From the NCBI GenBank assembly GCA_948099385.1, contig CANUEZ040000191.1, positions 9,300,001 through 9,364,000 of the forward strand: a stretch of 64,000 bases of DNA. Direction: 5' to 3'. Numbering within the stretch: position 1 is the first letter of the stretch; each line of letters starts with the position of its first letter. Under the pieces are notes generated by a model that saw only the letters and a list, made by a program, of their open reading frames with translations, was not told the origin of the DNA and ran no database searches. Position numbers and translations under genes: made by a program. The stretch is from Fasciola hepatica. Lineage: Eukaryota; Platyhelminthes; Trematoda; Plagiorchiida; Fasciolidae. This document shows, one piece after another, positions 14,501 through 28,458 of this stretch.

Positions 14501-16873
14501 TAGGAGTCGATCGGTGTGCGCGAAGCTGGTTGTTACCATTCAAATTTGAAGCCAGTTTGGGAAGTGTGCTATATGATGTAGTGTAGTTGTTGAACAAAGC
14601 GTTGATAGCGATCCCGGATAGCCTTGTGTTGTTAAGTTGTTCGATCCGCAATCGTTCACCGGTTGTTGGAGTCCCCGTGGTTGCTCGGTCGATGTGCACT
14701 GCTGATGAGTCGAGTCCGAACAAGGATGAAACAGCTGTACAGTGAGTGCTTCCATGGATTTCAATAACGAGTTGATTGTTCAAGCTGCATGATCAATCAT
14801 ATTATACAAATCTATTCTAATCTAATCTAATCTAATCTAATCTCCTACTACTAATGGATTGCATGCATAGTAAGGAACCTGTGTAGGTATATCATTTGGG
14901 AATGCGTTGGTTGTACTAAGCCCCTACAGAGAAGTCATCCATCATAGGAGTCGATCGGTGTGCGCGAAGCTGGTTGGTACTATCCAAATTTGAAGCCAGT
15001 TTAGGAAGGGTGCTATAAATGATGTAGTGTAGATGTTGATCAAATTGTTGATATCCCTCCCGGATAGCCTTGTGTTGTTAAGTTGTTCGATCCGCAATCG
15101 TTCACCGGTTGTTGGAGTCCCCGTGGTTGCTCGGTCGATGTGCACTGCTGATGAGTCGAGTCCGAACAAAGATGAAACAGCTGTACAGTGAGTGCTTCCA
15201 TGGATTTCAATGCTCAGTTGAGCGTTCAAGCTGCATGATCAATCATATTATACAAATATATTTTAATCTAATCTAATCTCCTACTACTAATCAATTGCAT
15301 GCATAGTAAGGAAGCTGTGTAGGTTTATCATTTGGGAATGCGTTGGTTGTACTTAGGTTCCTACAGAGAAGTCATTCATCATAGGAGTCGATCGGTGTGC
15401 GCGAAGCTGATTGTTACCATTCAAATTTGATGCCAGTTTGGAAGGGATCCCGATATGATGTAGTGTAGATGTTGAACAAAGCGTTGATAGCGATCCCGGA
15501 TAGCCTTGTGTTGTCGAGTTGATCGATTCACAATGGTTCAGCGGTTGTTGGAGTCCCCGTGGTTGCTCGGTCGATGTGCACTGCTGATGAGTCGAGTCCG
15601 AACGAGGATGAAATAACTGTACAGTGAGTGCTTCCATGGATTTCAATGCTCAGTTGAGCGTTCAAGCTGCATGATCAATCATATTGTACTAATCCATTCT
15701 AAATTAATCTAATCTCCTACTACTAATCAATTGCATGCATAGTAAGGAAGCTGTGTAGTTTTATCATTTGGGAATGCGTTGGTTGTACTTAGGCCCCTAC
15801 AGAGAAGTCATCCATCATAGGAGTCGATCGGTGTGCGCGAAGCTGGTTGTTACCATTCAAATTTGAAGCCAGTTTGGGAACGGTGCTATATGATGTAGTG
15901 TAGATATTGAAGAAAGCGTTGATAGTTATCCCGGATAGCCTTGTGTTGTTAAGTTGTTCGATTCACAATGGTTCAGCGGTTGTTGGAATCCCCGTGGTTG
16001 CTCGGTCGATGTGCACTGCTGATGAGTCGAGTCCGAACAAGGATGAAACAGCTGTACAGTGAGTGCTTCCATGGATTTCAATGCTCACTTGATTGTTCAA
16101 GATGCATGATCAATCATATTATACAAATATATTTTAAACTTATATAATCTCCTACTTTTAATCAAATGCATGCATAGTAAGGAAGCTGTGTAGGTTCATC
16201 ATTTGGGAATGCGTTGGTTGTACTTAGGCCCCTACAGAGAAGTCATTCATCATAGGAGTCGATCGGTGTGCGCGAAGCTGGTTGTTACCATTGAAATTTG
16301 AAGCCAGTTTAGGAAGGTTGCTATATATGATGTAGTGTAGATGTTGAAGAAAGCGTTGATAGCGATCCCGGATAGCCTTGTGTTGTCGAGTTGTTCGATT
16401 TACAATGGTTCAGCGGTTGTTGGAGTCCCCGTGGTTGCTCGGTCGATGTGCACTGCTGAGGAGTCGAGTCCCAACAAGGATGAAACAGCTGTACAGTGAG
16501 TGCTTCCATGGATTTCAATGCTCAGTTGAGCGTTCAAGCTGCATGATCAATCATATTATACAAATCTATTCTCATCTATTCTAATCTAATCTAATCTCCT
16601 ACTACTAATCAATTGCATGCATAGTAAGGAAGCTGTGTCGGTTCATCATTTGGGAATGCGTTGGTTGTAAATAGGCCCCTACAGAGAAGACATCCATCAT
16701 AGGAGTCGATCGGTGTGCGCGAAGCTGGTTGTTACCATTCAAATTTGAAGCCAGTTTGGGAACGGTGCTACATCATGTAGTGTGGATGTTGAACAAAGTG
16801 TTGATAGCCATCCCGGATAGCCTTGTGTTTTTAAGTTGTTCGATTCACAATGGTTGACCTTTGGTTGGAGTCC

Positions 16874-16956
16874 CCGTGGTTGCTCGGTCGATGTGCACTG
16901 CTGAGGAGTCGAGTCCGAACAAGGATGAAACAGCTGTACAGTGAGTGCTTCCATGG
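16874..16956 (+). ncRNA. Hammerhead ribozyme copy with core U7 to G change
   Basis: Core strand reads CUGAGGA. Position 7 is the one base of this strand where hammerheads tolerate any nucleotide, so activity should be kept. The same variant is in the copies cut at 16493, 21358, 21803, 24456 and 27116. The rest of the motif is consensus, with the cut after 16938. Confidence 0.75.
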
Positions 16957-19900
16957 ATTTCAATGCTCAGTTGAGCGTTCAAGCTGCATGATCAATCATA
17001 TTATACAAATCTATTCTAATCTTATCTAATCTAATCTAATCTCCTACTACTAATCAATTGCATGCATAGTAAGGAAGCTGTGTAGGTTTATCATTTGGGA
17101 ATGCGTTGGTTGTATTAAGGCCCCTACAGAGAAGTCATCCATCATAGGAGTCGATCGGTGTGCGCGAAGCTGGTTGTTACCATTCCAATTTGAAGCCAGT
17201 TTGGGAAGGGTGCTATATCGTGTAGTGTAGATGTTGAAGAAGGCGTTGATAGCCATCCCGGATAGCCTTGTGTTGTTAAGTTGTTCGATTCACAATGGTT
17301 CAGCGGTTGTTGGAATACCCGTCGTTGCTCGGTCGATGTGCACTGCTGATGAGTCGAGTCCGAACTAGGATGAAACAGCTGTACAGTGAGTGCTTCCATG
17401 GATTTCAATGCTCAGTTGAGCGTTCAAGCTGCATGATCAATCATATTATACAAATCTATTCTAATCTAATCTAATCTAATGTAATCTCCTACTACTATTC
17501 AATTGCATGCATAGTAAGGAAGCTGTGTAGGTTTTTCATTTGGAAATGCGTTCTTTAATCTTAGGCCCCCAAAAGGGAATTCATCCATCATAGGAGTCGA
17601 TCGGTGTGCGCGAAGCTGGTTGTTACCATTCAAATTTAAAGCCAGTTTGGGAACGGTGCTATATGATGTAGTGTAGATATTGAAGAAAGCGTTGATAGTT
17701 ATCCCGGATAGCCTTGTGTTGTTAAGTTGTTCGATTCACAATGGTTCAGCGGTTGTTGGATTCCCCGTGGTTGCTCGGTCGATGTGCACTGCTGATGAGT
17801 CGAGTCCGAACAAGGATGAAACAGCTGTACAGTGAGTGCTTCCATGGATTTCAATGCTCACTTGATTGTTCAAGATGCATGATCAATCATATTATACAAA
17901 TATATTTTAAACTTATCTAATCTCATATTTTAATCAAATGCATGCATAGTAAGGAAGCTGTGTCGGTTCATCATTTGGGAATGCGTTGGTTGTACTTAGG
18001 CCCCTACAGAGAATTCATCCATGATAGGAGTCGATCGGTGTGCGCGAAGCTGGTTGTTACCATTGAAATTTGAAGCCAGTTTAGGAAGGTTGCTATATAT
18101 GATGTAGTGTAGATGTTGAAGAAAGCGTTGATAGCCATCCCGGATAGCCTTGTGTTGGCGAGTTGTTCGATTTACAATGGTTCACCGGTTGTTGGAGTCC
18201 CCGTGGTTGCTCGGTCGATGTGCACTGCTGATGAGTCGAGTCCGAACAAGGATGAAACAGCTGAACAGTGAGTGCTTCCATGGATTTCAATGCTCAGTTG
18301 AGCGTTCAAGCTGCATGATCAATCATATTATACAAATCTATTCTAATCTAATCTAATCTAATCTAATCTCCTCCTACTAATCAATTGCATGCATAGTAAG
18401 GAAGCTGTGTCGGTTCATCATTTGGGAATGCGTTGGTTGTACTAAAGCCCATACAGAGAAGTCATTCATCATAGGAGTCGATCGGTGTGCGCGAAGCTGG
18501 TTGTTACCATTCAAATTTGAAGCCAGTTTGGGAAGGGTGCTATATCATGTAGTGTGGATGTTGAACAAAGTGTTGATAGCCATCCCGGATAGCCTTGTGT
18601 TGTTAAGTTGTTCGATTCACAATGGTTCACCGGTTGTTGGAGTCCCCGTGGTTGCTCGGTCGATGTGCACTGCTGATGAGTCGAGTCCGAACAAGGATGA
18701 AACAGCTGTACAGTGAGTGCTTCCATGGATTTCAATGCTCAGTTGATTGTTGAAGCTGCATGATCAATCATATTATACAAATCTATTCTAATCTAATCTA
18801 ATGTAATCTCCTACTACTAATCAATTGCATGCATAGTAAGGAAGCTGTGTAGGTTTATCATTTGGAAATGCGTTCTTTAATCTTAGGCCCCCAAAAGGGA
18901 TTCATCCATCATAGGAGTCGATCGGTGTGCGCGAAGCTGGTTGTTACCATTGAAATTTGAAGCCAGTTTGGGAACGGTGCTATATGATGTAGTGTAGATG
19001 TTGAACAAAGCGTTGATAGCCATCCCGGATAGCCTTGTGTTGTTAAGTTGTTCGATTCATAATGGTTCAGCTGTTGTTGGAATACCCGTCGTTGCTCGGT
19101 CGATGTGCACTGCTGATGAGTCGAGTCCGAACAAGGATGAAACAGCTGTACAGTGAGTGCTTCCATGGATTTCAATGCTCAGTTGAGCGTTCAAGCTGCA
19201 TGATCAATCATATTACACCAATCCATTCTTATCTAATCTAATCTCCTACTACTAATCAATTGCATGCATAGTAAGGAAGCTGTGTAGGTTTATCATTTGG
19301 GAATGCGTTGGTTGTACTTAGGCCCCTACAGAGAAGTGATCCATCATAGGAGTCGATCGGTGTGCGCGAAGCTGGTTGTTACCATTGAAATTTGAAGCCA
19401 GTTTGGGAAAGGTTTTAAATGATGTAGTGTAGATGTTGAAGACAGCATTGATAGCGATCCCGGATAGCCTTGTGTTGTTAAGTTGTTCGATTCACAATGG
19501 TTCAGCGGTTGTTGGAGTCCCCGTGGTTGCTCGGTCGATGTGCACTGCTGATGAGTCGAGTCCGAACAAGGATGAAACAGCTGTACAGTGAGTGCTTCCA
19601 TGGATTTCAATGCTCAGTTGATTGTTGAAGCTGCATGATCAATCATATTATACAAATCTATTCTCTTCTTATCTAATCTTTTACTACTAATAAATTGCAT
19701 GCATAGTAAAGAAGCTGTGTGAGTTTTTCATTTGGGAATGCGTTGGTTGTACTTAGGCCCCTACAGAGAAGTCATCCATCATAGGAGTCGATCGGTGTGC
19801 GCGAAGTTTGTTGGTACCAGTCAAATTTGAAGAGGGTTTTGGAAGGGAGCCCGATATGATGTAGTGTAGATGTTGAAGAAAGCGTTGATAGCCATCCCGG

Positions 19901-22281
19901 ATAGACTTGTGTTGTCGAGTTGTTCGATTTACAATGGTTCACCGGTGGTTTGAGTCCCCGTGGTTGCTCGGTCGATGTGCACTGCTGATGAGTCGAGTCC
20001 GAACAAGGATGAAACAGCTGTACAGTGAGTGCTTCCATGGATTTCAATGCTCAGTTGATTGTTCAAGCTGCATGATCAATCATATTATACAAATCTATTC
20101 TAATCTAATCTAATGAAATCTAAACTCCTACTACCAATCAATTGCATGCATAGTAAGGAAGCTGTGTGAGTTTTTCATTTGGGAATGCGTTGGTTGTACT
20201 TAGGCCCCTACAGAGAAGTCATCCATCATAGGAGTTGACCGGTGTGCGCGAAGCTGGTTGTTACCATTCAAATTTGAAGCCAGTTTGGGAAGGGAGCCCG
20301 ATATGATGTAGTGTAGATGTTGAATAAGGCGTTGATAGCGATCCCGGTAGCATTGTGTTGTTAAGTTGTTCGATTCACAGTGGTTCAGCGGTTGTCGGAG
20401 TCCCCGTGGTTGCTCGGTCGATGTGCACTGCTGATGAGTCGAGTCCGAACAAGGATGAAACAGCTGTACAGTGTGTGCTCCATGGATTTCAATGCTCAGT
20501 TGATTGTTCAAGCTGCATGATCAATCATATTATACAAATCTGTTCTTATCTAATCTAATCTAATCTAATCTCCTACTACTAATCAATTGCATGCATAGTA
20601 AGGAAGCTGTGTAGGTTTATCATTTGGGAATGCGTTGGTTGTACTTAGGCCCCTACAGAGAAGTCAATCATCATAGGAGTCGATCGGTGTGCGCGAAGCT
20701 GGTTGTTGCCATTGAAATTTGAAGCCAGTTTGGGAAGGGTGCTATATATGATGTAGTGTAGATGTTGAACAAAGCTTTGATAGCCATCCGGGATAGCCTT
20801 GTTTTGTTAGGGTGTTCGATTCACAATGGTCCAGCGGTTGTTGGAGTCCCCGTGGTTGCTCGGTCGATGTGCACTGCTGATGAGTCGAGTCCGAACAAGG
20901 ATGAAACAGCTGTAGAGTGTGTGCTCCATGGATTTCAATGCTCAGTTGAGCGTTCAAGCTGCATGATCAATCATATTATACAAATCTATTCTAATCTAAT
21001 CTCATCTAATCTAATCTCCTACTACTAATCAATTGCATGCATAGTGAGGAAGCTGTGTAGGTTTATCATTTGGGAATGCGTTGGTTGTACTTAGGCCCCT
21101 ACAGAGAAGTCATCCATCATAGGAGTCGATCGGTGTGCGCGAAGCTGGTTGTTGCCATTGAAATTTGAAGCCAGTTTGGGAACGGTGCTATATGATGTAG
21201 TGTAGATGTTGAACAAAGCGTTGATAGCCATCCCGGATAGCCTTGTGTTGTTAAGTTGTTCGATTCACAATGGTTCAGCGGTTGTTGGAGTCCCCGTGGT
21301 TGCTCGGTCGATGTGCACTGCTGAGGAGTCGAGTCCGAACAAGGATGAAACAGCTGTACAGTGAGTGCTTCCATGGATTTCAATGCTCAGTTGAGCGTTC
21401 AAGCTGCATGATCAATCATTTTATACAAATCTATTCTAATCTAATCGAATCTAATCTAATCTCTTACTACTAATCAATTGCATGCATAGTGAGAAAGCTG
21501 TGTAGGTTTATCATTTGGGAATGCGTTGGTTGTACTTAGGCCCCTACAGAGAAGTCATCCATCATAGGAGTCGATCGGTGTGCGCGAAGTTGGTAGGTAC
21601 CAGTCAAATTTGAAGCCGGTTTGGGAACGGTGCTACATGATGTAGTGTATATATTGAAGAAAGCGTTGATAGCGATCCCGGATAGCCTTGTGTTGTTAAG
21701 TTGTTCGAATCACAATTGTTCAGCGGTTGTTTTATTCCCCGTGGTTGCTCGGTCGATGTGCACTGCTGAGGAGTCGAGTCCGAACAAGGATGAAACAGCT
21801 GTACAGTGAGTGCTTCCATAGATTTCAATGCTCAGTTGATTGTTCAAGCTGCATGATCAATCATATTTTACAAATCTATTCTACTATAATCTAATCTAAT
21901 CTCCTACTACTAATCAATTGCATGCATAGTAAGGAAGCTGTGTAGGTTTATCATTTGGGAATGCGTTGGTTGTACTTAGGCCCCTACAGAGAAGTCATCC
22001 ATCATAGGAGTCGATCGGTGTGCGCAAAGCTGGTTGATACCATTCAACTTTGAAGCCAGTTTGGGAACGGTGCTATACGATGTAGTGTAGATGTTGAACA
22101 AAGCGTTGATAGCGACATCGGATAGCCTTGTGTTGTTAAGTTGTTCGATTCACAATGGTTCAGCGGTTGTTGTAGTCCCCGTGGTTGCTCGGTCGATGTG
22201 CACTGCTGATGAGTCGAGTCCGAACAAGGATGAAACAGCTGTACAGTGAGTGCTTCCATGGATTTCAATGCTCAGTTGATT

Positions 22282-25200
22282 GTTCAAGCTGCATGATCAA
22301 TCATATTATACAAATCTATTCTAATCTAATCTAATGAAATCTAAACTCCTACTACCAATCAATTGCATGCATAGTAAGGAAGCTGTGTGAGTTTTTCATT
22401 TGGGAATGCGTTGGTTGTACTTAGGCCCCTACAGAGAAGTCATCCATCATAGGAGTTGACCGGTGTGCGCGAAGCTGGTTGTTACCATTCAAATTTGAAG
22501 CCAGTTTGGGAAGGGAGCCCGATATGATGTAGTGTAGATGTTGAATAAGGCGTTGATAGCGATCCCGGTAGCATTGTGTTGTTAAGTTGTTCGATTCACA
22601 GTGGTTCAGCGGTTGTCGGAGTCCCCGTGGTTGCTCGGTCGATGTGCACTGCTGATGAGTCGAGTCCGAACAAGGATGAAATAACTGTACTCTGATTGCT
22701 TCCATGGATTTCAATGCTCAGTTGAGCGTTCAAGCTGCATGATCAATCATATTACACCAATCCATTCTTATCTAATCTAATCTCCTACTACTAATCAATT
22801 GCATGCATAGTAAGGAAGCTGTGTAGGTTCATCATTTGGGAATGCGTTGGTTGTACTTAGGCCCCTACAGAGAAGTCATCCATCATAGGAGTCGATCGGT
22901 GTGCGCGAAGCTGGTTGTTACCATTCAAATTTGAAGCCAGTTTGGGAAGGGTGCTATATATGATGTAGTGTAGATGTTGAACAAAGCGTTGATAGCCATC
23001 CCGGATAGCCTTGTGTTGTTGTGTTGTTCGATTCACAATGAGTCAGCGGTTGTTGGAGTCCCCGTGGTTGCTCGGTCGATGTGCACTGCTGATGAGTCGA
23101 GTCCGAACAAGGATGAAACAGCTGTACAGTGAGTGCTTCCATGGATTTCAATGCTCAGTTGAGCGTTCAAGCTGCATGATCAATCATATTATACAAATCT
23201 ATTCTAATCTAATCTAATATAATCTAATCTCCTACTACTAATCAATTGCATGCATAGTAAGGAAGCTGTGTAGGTTTATCATTTGGGAATGCGTTGGTTG
23301 TACTTAGGCCCCTACAGAGAAATGATCCTTCATAGGAGTCGATCGGTGTGCGCGAAGCTGGTTGTTACCAGTCAAATTTGAAGCCAGTTTGGGAAGGGTG
23401 CTATATCATGTAGTGTAGATGTTGAACAAAGCGTTGATAGCCATCCCGGAAAGCCTTGTGTTGTTAAGTTGTTCGATTCACAATGGTTCAGCGGTTGTTG
23501 GAGTCCCCGTGGTTGCTCGGTCGATGTGCACTGCTGATGAGTCGAGTCCGAACAAGGATGAAACAGCTGTACAGTGAGTGCTTCCATGGATTTCAATGCT
23601 CAGTTGAGCGTTCAAGCTGCATGATCAATCATTTTATACAAATCTATTCTAATCTAATCTAATCTAATCTAATCTCCTACTACTAATCAATTGCATGCAT
23701 AGTAAGGAAGCTGTGTAGGTTTATCATTTGGGAATGCGTTGGTTGTACTTAGGCCCCTACAGAGAAGTCATCCATGATAGGAGTCGATCGGTGTGCGCGA
23801 AGTTGTTAGGTACCAGTCAAATTTGAAGCCAGTTTGGGAACGGTGCTACATGATGTAGTGTATATATTGAAGAAAGCGTTGATAGCGATCCCGGATAGCC
23901 TTGTGTTGTTAAGTTGTTCGAATCACAATGGTTCAGCGGTTGTTGGAATCCCCGTGGTTGCTCGGTCGATGTGCACTGCTGATGAGTCGAGTCCGAACAA
24001 GGATGAAACAGCTGTACAGTGAGTGCTTCCATAGATTTCAATGCTCAGTTGATTGTTCAAGCTGCATGATCAATCATATTATACAAATCTAATCTAATCT
24101 AATCTAATCTAATCTCCTACTACTAATCAATTGCATGCATAGTAAGGAAGCTGTGTAAGTTTATCATTTGGGAATGCGTTGGTTGTACTTAGGCCCCTAC
24201 AGAGAAGTCATCCATCATAGGAGTCGATCGGTGTGCGCAAAGCTGGTTGATAATATTCAACTTTGAAGCCAGTTTGGGAACGGTGCTATACGATGTAGTG
24301 TAGATGTTGAACAAAGCGTTGATAGCGACATCGGATAGCCTTGTGTTGTTAAGTTGTGCGATTCACAATGGTTCAGCGGTTGTTGGAGTCCCCGTGGTTG
24401 CTCGGTCGATGTGCACTGCTGAGGAGTCGAGTCCGAACAAGGATGAAACAGCTGTACAGTGAGTGCTTCCATGGATTTCAATGCTCAGTTGATTGTTCAA
24501 GCTGCATGATCAATCATATTATACAAATCCATTCTAATCTAATCTAATCTAATCTAATCTCCTACTACTAATCAATTGCATGCATAGAAAGGAAGCTTTG
24601 TGAGTTTTTCATTTGGGAATGCGTTGGTTGTATTTAGGCCCCTACAGAGAAGTCATCCATCATAGGAGTCGATCGGTGTGCGCGAAGCTGGTTGTTACCA
24701 TTCAAATTTGAAGCCAGTTTGGGAAGTGTGCTATACATGATATAGTGTGGATGTTGAATAAGGCGTTGATAGCGATCCCGGATAGCCTTGTGTTGTCGAG
24801 TTGTTCGATTCACAATGGTTGACCGGTTGTTGGAATCCCCGTGGTTGCTCGGTCGATGTGCACTGCTGATGAGTCGAGTCCGAACAAGGATGAAATAACT
24901 GTACTCTGAGTGCTTCCATGGATTTCAATGCTCAGTTGAGCGTTCAAGCTGCATGATCAATCATATTATACAAATCTATTCTAATCTAATCTAATGAAAT
25001 CTAAACTCCTACTACCAATCAATTGCATGCATAGTAAGGAAGCTGTGTGAGTTTTTCATTTGGGAATGCGTTGGTTGTACTTAGGCCCCTACAGAGAAGT
25101 CATCCATCATAGGAGTTGACCGGTGTGCGCGAAGCTGGTTGTTACCATTCAAATTTGAAGCCAGTTTGGGAAGGGAGCCCGATATGATGTAGTGTAGATG

Positions 25201-27631
25201 TTGAATAAGGCGTTGATAGCGATCCCGGTAGCATTGTGTTGTTAAGTTGTTCGATTCACAGTGGTTCAGCGGTTGTCGGAGTCCCCGTGGTTGCTCGGTC
25301 GATGTGCACTGCTGATGAGTCGAGTCCGAACAAGGATGAAATAACTGTACTCTGATTGCTTCCATGGATTTCAATGCTCAGTTGAGCGTTCAAGCTGCAT
25401 GATCAATCATATTACACCAATCCATTCTTATCTAATCTAATCTCCTACTACTAATCAATTGCATGCATAGTAAGGAAGCTGTGTAGGTTCATCATTTGGG
25501 AATGCGTTGGTTGTACTTAGGCCCCTACAGAGAAGTCATCCATCATAGGAGTCGATCGGTGTGCGCGAAGCTGGTTGTTACCATTCAAATTTGAAGCCAG
25601 TTTGGGAAGGGTGCTATATATGATGTAGTGTAGATGTTGAACAAAGCGTTGATAGCCATCCCGGATAGCCTTGTGTTGTTGTGTTGTTCGATTCACAATG
25701 AGTCAGCGGTTGTTGGAGTCCCCGTGGTTGCTCGGTCGATGTGCACTGCTGATGAGTCGAGTCCGAACAAGGATGAAACAGCTGTACAGTGAGTGCTTCC
25801 ATGGATTTCAATGCTCAGTTGAGCGTTCAAGCTGCATGATCAATCATATTATACAAATCTATTCTAATCTAATCTAATATAATCTAATCTCCTACTACTA
25901 ATCAATTGCATGCATAGTAAGGAAGCTGTGTAGGTTTATCATTTGGGAATGCGTTGGTTGTACTTAGGCCCCTACAGAGAAATGATCCTTCATAGGAGTC
26001 GATCGGTGTGCGCGAAGCTGGTTGTTACCAGTCAAATTTGAAGCCAGTTTGGGAAGGGTGCTATATCATGTAGTGTAGATGTTGAACAAAGCGTTGATAG
26101 CCATCCCGGAAAGCCTTGTGTTGTTAAGTTGTTCGATTCACAATGGTTCAGCGGTTGTTGGAGTCCCCGTGGTTGCTCGGTCGATGTGCACTGCTGATGA
26201 GTCGAGTCCGAACAAGGATGAAACAGCTGTACAGTGAGTGCTTCCATGGATTTCAATGCTCAGTTGAGCGTTCAAGCTGCATGATCAATCATTTTATACA
26301 AATCTATTCTAATCTAATCTAATCTAATCTAATCTCCTACTACTAATCAATTGCATGCATAGTAAGGAAGCTGTGTAGGTTTATCATTTGGGAATGCGTT
26401 GGTTGTACTTAGGCCCCTACAGAGAAGTCATCCATGATAGGAGTCGATCGGTGTGCGCGAAGTTGTTAGGTACCAGTCAAATTTGAAGCCAGTTTGGGAA
26501 CGGTGCTACATGATGTAGTGTATATATTGAAGAAAGCGTTGATAGCGATCCCGGATAGCCTTGTGTTGTTAAGTTGTTCGAATCACAATGGTTCAGCGGT
26601 TGTTGGAATCCCCGTGGTTGCTCGGTCGATGTGCACTGCTGATGAGTCGAGTCCGAACAAGGATGAAACAGCTGTACAGTGAGTGCTTCCATAGATTTCA
26701 ATGCTCAGTTGATTGTTCAAGCTGCATGATCAATCATATTATACAAATCTAATCTAATCTAATCTAATCTAATCTCCTACTACTAATCAATTGCATGCAT
26801 AGTAAGGAAGCTGTGTAAGTTTATCATTTGGGAATGCGTTGGTTGTACTTAGGCCCCTACAGAGAAGTCATCCATCATAGGAGTCGATCGGTGTGCGCAA
26901 AGCTGGTTGATAATATTCAACTTTGAAGCCAGTTTGGGAACGGTGCTATACGATGTAGTGTAGATGTTGAACAAAGCGTTGATAGCGACATCGGATAGCC
27001 TTGTGTTGTTAAGTTGTGCGATTCACAATGGTTCAGCGGTTGTTGGAGTCCCCGTGGTTGCTCGGTCGATGTGCACTGCTGAGGAGTCGAGTCCGAACAA
27101 GGATGAAACAGCTGTACAGTGAGTGCTTCCATGGATTTCAATGCTCAGTTGATTGTTCAAGCTGCATGATCAATCATATTATACAAATCCATTCTAATCT
27201 AATCTAATCTAATCTAATCTCCTACTACTAATCAATTGCATGCATAGAAAGGAAGCTTTGTGAGTTTTTCATTTGGGAATGCGTTGGTTGTATTTAGGCC
27301 CCTACAGAGAAGTCATCCATCATAGGAGTCGATCGGTGTGCGCGAAGCTGGTTGTTACCATTCAAATTTGAAGCCAGTTTGGGAAGTGTGCTATACATGA
27401 TATAGTGTGGATGTTGAATAAGGCGTTGATAGCGATCCCGGATAGCCTTGTGTTGTCGAGTTGTTCGATTCACAATGGTTGACCGGTTGTTGGAATCCCC
27501 GTGGTTGCTCGGTCGATGTGCACTGCTGATGAGTCGAGTCCGAACAAGGATGAAATAACTGTACTCTGAGTGCTTCCATGGATTTCAATGCTCAGTTGAG
27601 CGTTCAAGCTGCATGATCAATCATATTATAC
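22282..27631 (+). repeat. Apparently identical 6-mer tandem duplication, period 2660 bp
   Basis: Bases 22282-24971 recur at 24942-27631. Every comparison I made by eye was identical, including private variants: a TAATGAAATCTAAACTCC tract, the GGAGCCCGATATG box, CUCUG stem I, ACATCGG and the U7-to-G ribozyme. Identity breaks at 22280/24940 on the left and 24972/27632 on the right. A third partial relative of the first unit lies at about 20.08-20.45 kb, five units upstream. This is a very recent unequal exchange, or an assembly duplication. Confidence 0.88.
22625..22707 (+). ncRNA. Hammerhead ribozyme copy with degraded stem I
   Basis: Core CUGAUGA and GAAA are kept, but stem III reads UAACUG and the 3' inner stem I strand reads CUCUG instead of CAGUG. 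The inner helix is therefore weakened next to the cleavage site (after 22689). The same haplotype is duplicated at 25349, and related forms are at 24903 and 27563. Probably impaired. Confidence 0.6.
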
Positions 27632-28375
27632 CAATCCATTCTAAACTAATCTAATCTCCTACTACTAATCAATTGCATGCATAGTAAGGAAGCTGTGTAG
27701 ATTTATCATTTGGGAATTCGTTGGTTGTACTTAGGCCCCTACAGAGAAGTCATCCATCATAGGAGTCGATCGGTGTGCGCGAAGCTGGTTGTTACCATTG
27801 AAATTTGAAGCCAGTTTGGGAAGGGTGTTATATGATGTAGTGTAGATATTGAAGAAAGCGTTGATAATTATCCCGGATAGCCTTGCGTTGTCAAGTTGTT
27901 CGATTCACAATGGTTCAGCGGTTGTTGGAGTCCCCGTGGTTGCTCGGTCGATGTGCACTGCTGATTAGTCGAGTCCGAACAAGGATGAAACAGCTGTACA
28001 GTGAGTGCTTCCATGGATTTCAATGCGCAGTTGAGCGTTCAAGCTGCATGATCAATCGTATTATACCAATCCATTCTAATCTAATCTAATCTAATCTCCT
28101 ACTACTAATCAATTGCATGCATAGTAAGGAAGCTGTGTCGGTTCATCATTTGGGAATGCGTTGATTGTACTTAGGCCCCTACAGAGAAGTCATCCATCAT
28201 AGGAGTCGATCGGTGTGCGCGAAGCTGATTGTTACCATTCAAATTTGAAGCCAGTTTGGGAAGGGATCCCGATATGATGTAGTGTAGATGTTGAACAAAG
28301 CGTTGATAGTGATCTCGGATACCCTTGTGCTGTCGAGTTGTTCGATTTACAATGGTTCAGCGGTTGTTGGAGTCC

Positions 28376-28458
28376 CCGTGGTTGCTCGGTCGATGTGCAC
28401 TGCTGATGAGTCGAGTCCGAACAAGGATGAAACAGCTGTACAGTGAGTGCTTCCATGG
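28376..28458 (+). ncRNA. Hammerhead ribozyme copy, intact
   Basis: All core strands, both stem I helices and palindromic stem III are at consensus; the cut is after 28440. The upstream B box of this unit is GTTCGATTT, one base off consensus. Promoter and ribozyme can therefore decay independently. Confidence 0.78.
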
